Shown: one piece after another, positions 1 to 7,374 of the stretch
Layout: every line of letters starts with the position of its first letter
Numbering within the stretch: the stretch's first letter is position 1
DNA from: JABDJL01 sp047614505
GTDB taxonomy: Bacteria > Pseudomonadota > Gammaproteobacteria > Xanthomonadales > SZUA-36
Assembly (NCBI GenBank): GCA_047614505.1
Contig: JBLHGQ010000059.1
Span: 1-16,997, forward strand
Direction: 5' to 3'
DNA length: 16,997 bases
The notes under the pieces: model-generated
Told to the model about the DNA's origin: nothing
Databases searched by the model: none
The model's input: the letters and a program-made list of their open reading frames with translations, nothing else
Translations under genes and position numbers: made by a program

Positions 1-863
1 TGAGTTATTGGGCAGATCAGGGTTGCGTACTCATTCAGCCATTGGATATGGAAGTGGGCGCCGGCACCTTTCACCCGGCAACTTTTCTTCGTGCCATTGG
101 ACCAGAGCCCTGGTCGGCAGCCTATGTGCAGCCTTCCCGTCGACCGACAGATGGACGATACGGTGAAAACCCGAACCGGCTTCAACACTATTACCAGATT
201 CAGGTTGTCATGAAACCTTCCCCTGAGGATATTCAGGAGCTATACCTCGGTTCATTGCTTGCCGTGGGTATCGATCCCGAGGTTCATGATATTCGTTTTG
301 TTGAAGACAATTGGGAGTCCCCCTCTCTGGGTGCCTGGGGCCTGGGATGGGAGGTCTGGCTGAATGGAATGGAGGTCAGTCAATTTACTTACTTTCAGCA
401 GGTGGGCGGCCTTGAGTGCAAGCCTGTGATGGGTGAGATTACTTATGGAACCGAACGCCTGGCTATGTACCTGCAAGGTGTAGACAGCATCTACGACCTG
501 GTTTGGTCGGACCATGGTGGGCGCGTAATCACATATGGGGACGTTTATCATCAAAATGAAGTTGAACAATCGACCTACAATTTTGAGCAGGCTGATATAG
601 ATTCACTTTTTGCCTGGTTCGATAATTGTGAAAAACAGGCGTCCAGCCTGGTCGCGCTTGGCTTACCCTTGCCTGCTTATGAACAGGTACTCAAAGCGTC
701 TCATACATTCAACTTGCTGGATGCTCGCCGGGCAATTTCTGTAACTGAGCGACAAAGGTTTATTCTCAGGGTCAGGGATTTGGCAAAGGCGGTTGCACAA
801 GCTTATTTCGAAAGCCGCGAAAAGGCTGGTTTCCCGGGCCTGGCAGGCTCTTCCAATGAGTAG
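1..863 (+). CDS. glyQ: Glycine--tRNA ligase alpha subunit (5' partial)
   Basis: Alpha subunit of the heterotetrameric class II glycyl-tRNA synthetase. It carries the catalytic core that activates glycine with ATP and charges tRNA-Gly together with GlyS. The window opens inside the gene: the frame is open from base 3 (S-Y-W-A-D-Q-G-C), which lines up with about residue 18 of the E. coli protein, so roughly 17 N-terminal residues lie outside. The internal ATG at 48 lies within the conserved QPLDMEVGAG block and is not the start. Nearly every family block is visible: QPSRRPTDGRYGENPNRLQHYYQ, NWESPSLGAWGLGWEVWLNGMEV, QQVGGLECKPV, ITYGTERLAMYLQGVDS, YNFEQAD, FNLLDARRAISVTERQR. The implied full length, about 303 residues, matches E. 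coli. The 3' end overlaps the preferred glyS start by 8 bases, which suggests translational coupling of the two subunits. Identification is firm; only the true start cannot be seen. Confidence 0.97.
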   Translation, partial: SYWADQGCVLIQPLDMEVGAGTFHPATFLRAIGPEPWSAAYVQPSRRPTDGRYGENPNRLQHYYQIQVVMKPSPEDIQELYLGSLLAVGIDPEVHDIRFVEDNWESPSLGAWGLGWEVWLNGMEVSQFTYFQQVGGLECKPVMGEITYGTERLAMYLQGVDSIYDLVWSDHGGRVITYGDVYHQNEVEQSTYNFEQADIDSLFAWFDNCEKQASSLVALGLPLPAYEQVLKASHTFNLLDARRAISVTERQRFILRVRDLAKAVAQAYFESREKAGFPGLAGSSNE

Positions 864-2952
864 TCCCGGTCAGTCAATGAATGCCGATTTGCTGCTGGAA
901 TTAGGTTGCGAGGAACTTCCTCCCAAAACGCTGCAACGGCTTGCGGGTTCTTTATACGAAGCTGTCTACAAGGGGTTGGCGGCTACCGGAATCGAAGTTA
1001 CAGAAGATGACAACAAAATTTATTACACGCCCAGAAGACTTGGCTTTTTGATCCGTGGGGTACCCCCAAAACAGCCAGATCAAATTATCGAACGTACTGG
1101 GCCTGCAATAAGCGCAGCTTTTGATAGCGAAGGAAACCCAACTAAGGCCGCGATGGGTTTCGCCCGCTCCGTGGGCAAAGAGGTTGCGCAACTTGACCGC
1201 AAAAACACAGACAAAGGTGAATGGCTTTATTGCAAAATTGAGCAAACCGGCAAACCTTTAACGGAATTGCTTTATCCAATATTGGAAAAGGCGCTCTCGG
1301 ATTTGCCTGTCGCCAAGCCAATGCGTTGGTCCGATCATGATTTCAGTTTTGTTCGACCGGTTCACTGGTTGCTTGTGCTTCATGGCACGCAAGTGCTTGA
1401 GGGTGAGTTGTTTGGCAAGTCTGCGGGGCGAACTACCCGTGGCCATCGCATTCATAGTCCGGGCCCACATTCAATTGCAGAACCTGCCGGGTACGAGTCA
1501 ACGCTCAAGAATGCCTTCGTGGTTGTAGATCCCGCAACGCGGAAAGAGGAAATACAAAAAATTGCCTTACAGGCTGGACTGGATCAGGGGGGAAATACCC
1601 GGATCACGGATGCCCTGCTGGATGAAGTTACAAATATAATCGAATGGCCGGTTGCTGTTGCTTGCCATTTTGAAGAAGATTTTCTTGAAGTCCCCCAGGA
1701 AGCCTTAATTGCCAGCATGGAAGACCACCAGAAGTTTTTTCCGGTGCTCAACCCAGAAACCGGCAAGTTGAGCTCCGCATTTGTTGTAATCGCCAATATT
1801 CAGAGCAAAGATATTGACGCTGTACAAAAGGGTTTTGAAAAAGTCATTCGACCACGTCTTGCCGATGCCAGGTTTTTTTGGGAGCAAGACCAAAAACGAC
1901 CTTTTGGCGATTATGCACAGTCTTTAAATGGAGTTGTATTTCAAAAATCACTCGGGACAGTTGGAGACAAATCGAGACGTATCGCTTCATTTGCCAGCGC
2001 GATTGCGGAATTTAGCAACATTGACCCTGCCTCCGCAAGTCGTGCAGCTTTATTAAGCAAGTGCGATTTGGTCACCCATATGGTGGGAGAATTTCCTGAG
2101 CTACAGGGGACCATGGGAGCGTACTATGCGCAGAAATCCGGCGAGCCTGAAGAGGTGGCTCGTGCCATTGGTGAGCACTACTCACCCCGCTTTGCCGGGG
2201 ACCACATTCCTGCAAGTGATTTAGGAAGAATACTTTCCATCGCGGATCGAATGGATACCCTGCTTGGAATATTTGCCGCTGGTTTGAAGCCGACCGGCAA
2301 CAAAGATCCTTTCGCTTTGCGAAGGTCTGCGCTGGCAGTCGCCCGTATTTTGACAGAGGCCGAAATATCTTTGACGGTAGATGAACTTCTGGACATGGCT
2401 GTTGCGGCTTTGTCAGAACAAATCCCGGTATCCGATCAGTGCCGTAGTGACTGCAGAGCATTTATCCTGGAACGCTTGAGAAACTACTTTTTGGAGCAGG
2501 GTTTTAGTACAAATATTGTTAATTCGGTTTTTTCAGCTCCGGTTGGCACGCTACCAGACCTCCATTCAAGGCTTAAGGCCCTGGCAAAGTTCGTGAATCT
2601 TCCCGAGGCAGAAAGCCTGATTGCTGCGAACAAAAGAATTGGTAACATTTTGCGAAAATCTGAAATTAATATTTCGGGGACGATAGACGAAAATATATTG
2701 ATAATGGAAGAAGAAAGGATGCTTTTCAGAGATGTTGTTAAAATGGAAGGCAAACTAAGGCCGCTATTTGAGCAGGCAAATTACGACGCCGTATTACAGG
2801 CATTGGCTGGTCTTGATGAGGCGATTACTGCCTTCTTTGATCATGTGATGGTAATGGATGAAGACCTGCAAATACGAAGCAACCGTCTTGCTCTGCTCGC
2901 CCGACTAAAAAGCCTGTTTGATGGTGTTGCAGATCTGGCAACGGCAAGTTAA
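856..2952 (+). CDS. glyS: Glycine--tRNA ligase beta subunit
   Basis: Beta subunit of the alpha2-beta2 glycyl-tRNA synthetase, mainly responsible for tRNA recognition through its C-terminal anticodon-binding region. Family blocks run the whole length: GCEELPPKTLQRL near the N terminus, PRRLGFL, ERTGPAISAAFD, DKGEWLY, MRWSDHDFSFVRPVHW, RTTRGHR, HQKFFPV, PRLADARFFWEQD, LLSKCDLVTHMVGEFPELQGTMG, SPRFAGDHIPAS, DKMDT-like ADRMDTL, NKDPFALRR, and VMVMDEDLQIRSNRLALL at the end. I prefer the ATG at 856 (698 residues) because it overlaps the glyQ stop and has an AGG about eight bases upstream. An ATG at 877 (691 residues) fits the E. coli N terminus better and cannot be excluded. Longer upstream starts would run deep into glyQ and lack homology. 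The gene ends TAA directly against the next ATG. Confidence 0.97.
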   Translation: MSSPGQSMNADLLLELGCEELPPKTLQRLAGSLYEAVYKGLAATGIEVTEDDNKIYYTPRRLGFLIRGVPPKQPDQIIERTGPAISAAFDSEGNPTKAAMGFARSVGKEVAQLDRKNTDKGEWLYCKIEQTGKPLTELLYPILEKALSDLPVAKPMRWSDHDFSFVRPVHWLLVLHGTQVLEGELFGKSAGRTTRGHRIHSPGPHSIAEPAGYESTLKNAFVVVDPATRKEEIQKIALQAGLDQGGNTRITDALLDEVTNIIEWPVAVACHFEEDFLEVPQEALIASMEDHQKFFPVLNPETGKLSSAFVVIANIQSKDIDAVQKGFEKVIRPRLADARFFWEQDQKRPFGDYAQSLNGVVFQKSLGTVGDKSRRIASFASAIAEFSNIDPASASRAALLSKCDLVTHMVGEFPELQGTMGAYYAQKSGEPEEVARAIGEHYSPRFAGDHIPASDLGRILSIADRMDTLLGIFAAGLKPTGNKDPFALRRSALAVARILTEAEISLTVDELLDMAVAALSEQIPVSDQCRSDCRAFILERLRNYFLEQGFSTNIVNSVFSAPVGTLPDLHSRLKALAKFVNLPEAESLIAANKRIGNILRKSEINISGTIDENILIMEEERMLFRDVVKMEGKLRPLFEQANYDAVLQALAGLDEAITAFFDHVMVMDEDLQIRSNRLALLARLKSLFDGVADLATAS

Positions 2953-3435
2953 ATGACCGCTTTGGCGACAGAGACCAAATTATTGATCATCAGTCGCGAC
3001 TCATTGCTTGCAGCACGTCAGTTGCCCTCCTCTGACAAGGTTTTTAGAATATTGGCGGGCCTGTCAAGAAAGGGTTTACATATACTTTTGAGTGCTCCTG
3101 AGCCTGACAGATGGGTTCCAACTCGTGGCAACGTCGACAATGCCCTTAATCACCAACATATATTGATGAAACAGACGGTTGATGCAGGTGGTGCACTTGA
3201 GGGCGTGTATTACGTACCACGCTCATTATTGACACAGGACCGCAACCGGGAAGGCGCTCTTCGTGACATTATCAAGAGGTTTTCTGTTCTTGCGCAAGAG
3301 ACTGTTCTGATAAGCTCCAGTTCTCCCTTTATTAAAGCCGCTCTTCGCCTTGAAATTGAAGCCTATGAGATTGCTTTGCCCAACAAACGGGGGCTGACAC
3401 TCATTAACGCCCTAGAGAGTCTAAGGACCCTCTGA
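2953..3435 (+). CDS. GmhB-like HAD-family protein, probably catalytically dead
   Basis: A 160-residue protein whose ATG follows the glyS stop with no spacer. In Pseudomonas this slot after glyS holds gmhB, the D,D-heptose 1,7-bisphosphate phosphatase of LPS core heptose synthesis. The fold outline can be followed: a first strand LLIISRD (residues 10-16), a helix and second strand ending ILLSA (44-48), GVYYVPR (84-90) where GmhB has its 'YCPH' segment, a helix RDIIKRF (104-110), and a last strand VLISSSS (118-124). The active site is gone. The nucleophile position of the DxD motif is Ser14 (Asp16 remains), the motif IV GDxxxD is replaced by SSSSPFIK, and the zinc-binding cysteines and CRKP motif of GmhB are absent. 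The reading frame is intact and codon use looks ordinary, so this looks like a maintained divergent protein and not plain decay. The last four residues and the stop lie inside the palindromic element that follows. Assignment to the GmhB/HAD family is an inference from position and pattern. Confidence 0.6.
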   Translation: MTALATETKLLIISRDSLLAARQLPSSDKVFRILAGLSRKGLHILLSAPEPDRWVPTRGNVDNALNHQHILMKQTVDAGGALEGVYYVPRSLLTQDRNREGALRDIIKRFSVLAQETVLISSSSPFIKAALRLEIEAYEIALPNKRGLTLINALESLRTL

Positions 3436-3679
3436 TCTATTCTGGGCGAAGAAGATTGCAATTCAAAATGTTCAGGTTCAAGGCGCGAATCGCACGTAAA
3501 ACTTCCGCTCCTGCTTACGCCTCTTACCTACATCCATGTAGGCAATAACTAGCTATTGCGAACGACTGCAGGGATGCAGGAGGTAGAGCCACGCAGGAGC
3601 AGTTGCCGAGATTTGCAACACTGAAACTGGACATTTGGGATGCAAGATACGAGTTCATGAATAGATCAGAGGGTCCTTA
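3422..3679. repeat. 258-bp imperfect palindromic element with 21-bp perfect terminal inverted repeats
   Basis: The outer arms, 3422-3442 and 3659-3679, are exact reverse complements over 21 bp. The interior is also palindromic: 3466-3480 pairs with 3622-3636 at 13 of 15 positions, GCTCCTGC (3507-3514) pairs with GCAGGAGC (3593-3600), and the centre 3542-3559 (GCAATAACTAGCTATTGC) is a near-perfect palindrome whose axis at 3550.5 equals the midpoint of the whole element. Two side hairpins flank the centre: CCTACAT-CC-ATGTAGG (3527-3542) and CTGCA-GGGA-TGCAG (3566-3579). The element fills the whole gap between two convergent genes. It supplies the last codons and stop of the GmhB-like gene and ends two bases before the gyrB stop. 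It contains no sizeable ORF. It looks like a REP/MITE-type dispersed palindrome that could act as a terminator for both operons. Confidence 0.85.
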
Positions 3680-3681
3680 AA

Positions 3682-6084
3682 TTAAACATCCAGGTTAGCG
3701 GCATCCAGTGCGTTTCGTTCGATGAAATCGCGCCTCGGCTCTACTTCATCCCCCATCAAAGTAGTAAAGACTTCATCTGCTACGTAAGCATCTTCAATGG
3801 TTACCTGGAGAAGGCGGCGGGTTTCAGGGTTCACGGTGGTGTCCCATAACTGCTCCGGATTCATTTCACCCAGGCCCTTAAATCGTTGAATTGTGCGGCC
3901 CTTGCGGGATTCCTGCATCAACCATTGGTAGGCCTCATCAAATGAGCTCACCAGAGTTTCTGAGCTCCCACGGTGCGCTTTGGCACCGTCCTGAATCAGG
4001 CCAAAAAGGATACCTGCAACCCGCCCCATCAAGCGGTATTCCGGAGACCGGAAAAAGTCCCGTTTGATCAAGCGCGGCTCTACTACACCATGGGTTATTC
4101 TCTCAAGGTTGAGGTCGTAGCCGTCTTCTATCTCAAGAACACCAAGCCTGTAACTGACGCTAGGTGGTGTTTCCTGGTTCATTCTTTCACAAATAGCACT
4201 ACACCAGGAAAGGATTTTCTCCTTTGACCATTTCGTAGAATACTGTTCTGAATCAAGAAGTTTAGATAAAAACACAGGGTCATAACGCAAAGCGAGCCTT
4301 TGATTGGCCGTCGTTGCTGCCATGTAGTCCCTCATTAATCCCTCTAATCCTTCACCACTCAAAGCAAGCGCATCAGGATCAAACACTAATGCGGTTCCAT
4401 CGAGCGCCCTGGCAAGAAGATATTCATTTAATTCCATGTCGTCTTTGAGGTAATGCTCTTGTTTACCTTGTTTAATTTTATACAAGGGCGGTTGGCCGAT
4501 ATAAATATATCCGCGCTCAATCAGTTCTGGCATTTGGCGATAGAAGAAGGTCAATAACAGGGTTCGAATGTGTGATCCATCAACGTCCGCGTCAGTCATG
4601 ATGATAATGCGGTGATAACGAAGCTTATTTATATCAAATTCATCACGCCCGATACCACAACCCAGTGCGGTTATTAAAGTTCCGACTTCTGCCGATGCGA
4701 TCATTTTGTCAAAACGTGCCTTTTCAACGTTCAAAATTTTACCTTTGAGCGGCAAAATAGCCTGGTTTTTACGATTTCTTCCTTGCTTGGCAGATCCTCC
4801 CGCAGAATCACCCTCCACAATAAACAATTCCGAAAGTGCCGGATCTTTTTCCTGACAGTCAGCAAGTTTCCCGGGTAAGCCGGCAATATCGAGCACACCC
4901 TTTCTTCGTGTCATTTCCCTGGCTTTTCGCGCAGCCTCTCGTGCACGTGCTGCATCCACTACCTTTGCGGTAATTGCTTTTGCCTCGCCCGGGTTTTCCA
5001 ATAAGAAATCCTTCAAAAACCGTGTCACCATTGACTCTACGACGGGTTTGATCTCCGATGAAACCAGTTTATCTTTTGTTTGTGAGGAAAACTTTGGGTC
5101 CGGAGCTTTAACGGAGAGCACAGCAATGAGGCCTTCTCTGGAATCATCGCCAGTCATCGTTACTTTGTTCTTTTTAGCGGCTCCGCTTTCTTCAATGTAA
5201 TTATTAATGGTTCTGGTCACTGCAGCCCTAAAACCAGCCAAATGTGTACCACCATCTCTTTGAGGAATGTTGTTGGTAAAACAGAAAACCGCCTCCTGGT
5301 AGGAATCGGTCCACTGCAAGGCGACCTCTACGCCAACATCGTTTAGAGAACCCGACAAGTGCATTACCGTGGGGTGTAATGCGGTCTTTTTTCTACCAAG
5401 ATGTTCTACGAAGGACTTAATCCCGCCCTCATATTCAAAAATATCCGACTTTCCGCTTCTTTCATCACTGAGTTCAATTCGAACCCCGGAATTTAAGAAA
5501 CTGAGCTCCCTTAGGCGTTTAGCCAGAATATCGTAATGATACTCAGTATCTGTAAATATCTCGGCACTGGGAAGAAACCTGATTTCGGTACCGGTTTCAT
5601 TACTATCGCCGGTCGCTTTGAGTGGGCCCTCCGGAATACCAAGGTGATAGGTTTGACGCCAAACCTTGCCATTCCTGCGGATTTTCAGTTCCAGTGGATC
5701 GGAAAGCGCATTAACAACAGACACGCCAACGCCATGCAGGCCACCTGAGACTTTATATGAGTTGTCATCAAACTTACCGCCAGCATGCAGCACCGTCATA
5801 ATAACTTCAGCAGCAGATATTCCCTCTTCTTCATGAAGATCAACAGGAATACCCCGGCCATTATCGGTTACCGAAATAGAACCATCGAGGTGAATATTGA
5901 CAGTTATTTTGTCACAATGCCCCGCCAGAGCTTCATCTACCGAGTTATCAACAACCTCAAAGACCAAATGATGCAGGCCAGTCCCATCGTCGGTATCGCC
6001 TATATACATGCCTGGTCGCTTACGTACTGCATCCAGACCTTTAAGTACCTTAATATTCGACGAATTGTATTCCTGATTACTCAT
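3682..6084 (-). CDS. gyrB: DNA gyrase subunit B
   Basis: ATPase subunit of DNA gyrase, which with GyrA introduces negative supercoils ahead of forks and at the origin. The protein has 800 residues, close to E. coli (804). The GHKL ATPase has Glu43 in FEVVDNSVDEA, DNGRGIP at 74-80 and GGLHGVG at 114-120. The transducer lysine is in QTKDK (335-339). The TOPRIM domain has EGDSAGG (Glu424) and DADVDG (Asp498, Asp500, Asp502). The extra domain of about 170 residues typical of Gram-negative GyrB (roughly 555-720) is present, and the C-terminal FKGLGEMNPEQLW block that contacts GyrA is intact. The quinolone-linked positions Asp426 and Lys447 are wild type. The ATG has an AGGA about eleven bases upstream. 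It is last in the dnaA-dnaN-recF-gyrB order but is separated from recF by 148 bp with its own candidate promoter. Its stop lies two bases from the palindromic element. Confidence 0.99.
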   Translation of the reverse strand: MSNQEYNSSNIKVLKGLDAVRKRPGMYIGDTDDGTGLHHLVFEVVDNSVDEALAGHCDKITVNIHLDGSISVTDNGRGIPVDLHEEEGISAAEVIMTVLHAGGKFDDNSYKVSGGLHGVGVSVVNALSDPLELKIRRNGKVWRQTYHLGIPEGPLKATGDSNETGTEIRFLPSAEIFTDTEYHYDILAKRLRELSFLNSGVRIELSDERSGKSDIFEYEGGIKSFVEHLGRKKTALHPTVMHLSGSLNDVGVEVALQWTDSYQEAVFCFTNNIPQRDGGTHLAGFRAAVTRTINNYIEESGAAKKNKVTMTGDDSREGLIAVLSVKAPDPKFSSQTKDKLVSSEIKPVVESMVTRFLKDFLLENPGEAKAITAKVVDAARAREAARKAREMTRRKGVLDIAGLPGKLADCQEKDPALSELFIVEGDSAGGSAKQGRNRKNQAILPLKGKILNVEKARFDKMIASAEVGTLITALGCGIGRDEFDINKLRYHRIIIMTDADVDGSHIRTLLLTFFYRQMPELIERGYIYIGQPPLYKIKQGKQEHYLKDDMELNEYLLARALDGTALVFDPDALALSGEGLEGLMRDYMAATTANQRLALRYDPVFLSKLLDSEQYSTKWSKEKILSWCSAICERMNQETPPSVSYRLGVLEIEDGYDLNLERITHGVVEPRLIKRDFFRSPEYRLMGRVAGILFGLIQDGAKAHRGSSETLVSSFDEAYQWLMQESRKGRTIQRFKGLGEMNPEQLWDTTVNPETRRLLQVTIEDAYVADEVFTTLMGDEVEPRRDFIERNALDAANLDV

Positions 6085-6189
6085 AAAACTTTATCTTCCT
6101 TTACCTGACGCTCAAAAAAACACCCTGCCAACCAGAACCCATTTCTACCGGACTTAAACGTTTGTTAATGGGTTTGATATTCAAGGCTT

Positions 6190-6198
6190 ATTATACCA
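6190..6198 (-). promoter_or_regulatory. Candidate extended -10 promoter of gyrB
   Basis: Read on the minus strand this is TGGTATAAT: a perfect TATAAT hexamer with the TGN extension that lets RNA polymerase work with a poor -35 box. No good -35 is visible 16-18 bases upstream, consistent with an extended -10 promoter. A start near 6183 would give a leader of about 100 bases. That leader holds an inverted repeat, AACCCAT/ATGGGTT on the plus strand (6136-6142 and 6168-6174), with a small AAACGTTT palindrome in its loop. gyrB could thus be expressed separately from recF, which fits the supercoiling-responsive control known for gyrase genes. Predicted from sequence only. Confidence 0.55.
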
Positions 6199-6232
6199 CT
6201 TCATGTGTTTTTAGGCTTGATTATGACCGTCT

Positions 6233-7312
6233 TTAAGATGTTGTTTCTGTAGCAATTATTCCATGTTCCACGTGGAACATGTGATATGAACCATCGTTTA
6301 TCAATGTATAAGGTTTATAGCTCGTGCCTGTGATCCATATCTGTGCTTTCAGTTCCCTGGCCACCGATACCACTCGAGACAGGTGTAGCTCATCAAATTC
6401 AGATGCAAGATCGTCCATAAGAAGTATTGGTGTCTCACCATCTTCAGCCATCAGTCGGGCTTGAGACAGTAATAAGGCGGCAGACAGGATTTTTTGTTCG
6501 CCCCTGGATATCCTGTCTTTGGCCAGCCTGTTGTTCAGATAAACAGGTACGTCTGCCTTGTGGGGCCCCGGTCCTGTCATTCCACGATCAAGGTCCTGTG
6601 GTAGAGCGTCTCTTAATGCAGTAAGCAAATTCTCTGCTTTCCAGCCCTTGTCATAACGCATTTTGACACTAGCAAGATCAGGACTTAACTCTTTCAGGAT
6701 CTCACTCAGATTACCTGACAGAATTTGTTGTTGTTTATGACGGGCATCATTAATCTTTTCGCCTAAATCAGATACCATCCCATCCAGGCTTTCGATAATT
6801 GACTTATCCTGTTTTCGTAGTGCGGCATTACGCTGCTTTAGTGCCCGGGAGTATCTTCGCCATAGAAGCAAATAGCCTTGTTCCACGTGGAACACTCCCC
6901 AATCAAGAAAACGTCTTCTGCCCTCTGGTGGTCCACTAACCAGCAAATGACTATTGGGTTCGATCAGCACCAATGGTAAATGGCTAGCGAGGTCGCTAAG
7001 TTGTTTTACATCCTCGCCGTTTCTTCTGGCTTTCCAATCACTTATAGATCGTTCAATGCCGAGTGTCTGCGTATTTCCCCGCTTGTACTCTGTACTGGCA
7101 ACGACTCTGAAATGACCAGCATCCGGACCCAGCAAACTACTGATTTGTCCGGATCGGAATGATCTTCCTTTGGCCAGAACGACAATGGATTCAAGCACAC
7201 TGGTCTTTCCGGCACCATTATCTCCAAAGAGATAATTTAGTTCTTGGTGCAGATTAAGATTAGCTGACTCAATATTTCTTAAGTTATTGATTGTTAAATT
7301 TTTTATAAACAC
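6233..7312 (-). CDS. recF: DNA replication and repair protein RecF
   Basis: SMC-like ATPase that works with RecO and RecR to load RecA at single-strand gaps. The protein has 359 residues, the usual family length. Walker A is GDNGAGKTS (30-38), the ABC signature is SRGEQK (269-274) and Walker B is ILLMDD (296-301) followed by LASEFDE. The family block FLDWGVFHVE is at 135-144. The start is GTG at 7310-7312; alignment with the E. coli N terminus fits this start exactly (RNIE at residues 12-15 in both). There is no clear Shine-Dalgarno sequence, and a 7-bp inverted repeat (7319-7325 with 7341-7347) lies just upstream of the start, which may hold expression down. Two parS sites are embedded in the coding sequence and encode FHVEQ (141-145) and FHVEH (346-350). 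It lies 62 bp downstream of dnaN. Confidence 0.98.
   Translation of the reverse strand: MFIKNLTINNLRNIESANLNLHQELNYLFGDNGAGKTSVLESIVVLAKGRSFRSGQISSLLGPDAGHFRVVASTEYKRGNTQTLGIERSISDWKARRNGEDVKQLSDLASHLPLVLIEPNSHLLVSGPPEGRRRFLDWGVFHVEQGYLLLWRRYSRALKQRNAALRKQDKSIIESLDGMVSDLGEKINDARHKQQQILSGNLSEILKELSPDLASVKMRYDKGWKAENLLTALRDALPQDLDRGMTGPGPHKADVPVYLNNRLAKDRISRGEQKILSAALLLSQARLMAEDGETPILLMDDLASEFDELHLSRVVSVARELKAQIWITGTSYKPYTLINDGSYHMFHVEHGIIATETTS
6264..6279. promoter_or_regulatory. parS: parS centromere site (recF 3' end)
   Basis: The 16-bp palindrome TGTTCCACGTGGAACA matches the chromosomal parS consensus known from Pseudomonas and Bacillus, where ParB binds and spreads to organise the origin for segregation. 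Perfect symmetry extends to 20 bp (6262-6281). It lies inside recF and encodes FHVEH near the C terminus. A C-terminal MFHVEHG is, from memory, also found in Pseudomonas RecF. The parA/parB genes are not in this window. Confidence 0.93.
6879..6894. promoter_or_regulatory. parS: parS centromere site (mid recF)
   Basis: Second exact copy of TGTTCCACGTGGAACA, 615 bp from the first, again inside recF. It encodes VFHVEQ within the conserved DWGVFHVE block. E. coli, which lacks ParABS, has VFHTE here as I recall it, so the DNA site seems to be accommodated by a tolerated Val codon. The flanking bases are not symmetric. It lies about 1.8 kb from the candidate oriC. Confidence 0.93.
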
Positions 7313-7374
7313 TTGGAGCCCGGTTCTGCACTACCTACAAAACCGGGATTTTAGATGACCGGGGTTACAGGCAA

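Noticed and set aside
793..855. Longer glyS start at 793
   Set aside because: Would overlap glyQ by about 70 bases and add residues with no counterpart in GlyS; the ATG at 856 or 877 fits the family.
4941..4950. CACGTG core inside gyrB as a third parS
   Set aside because: The flanks (GTG before and CTG after) do not match the TGTTCCACGTGGAACA consensus; it is coding sequence for an Ala/Arg-rich helix.
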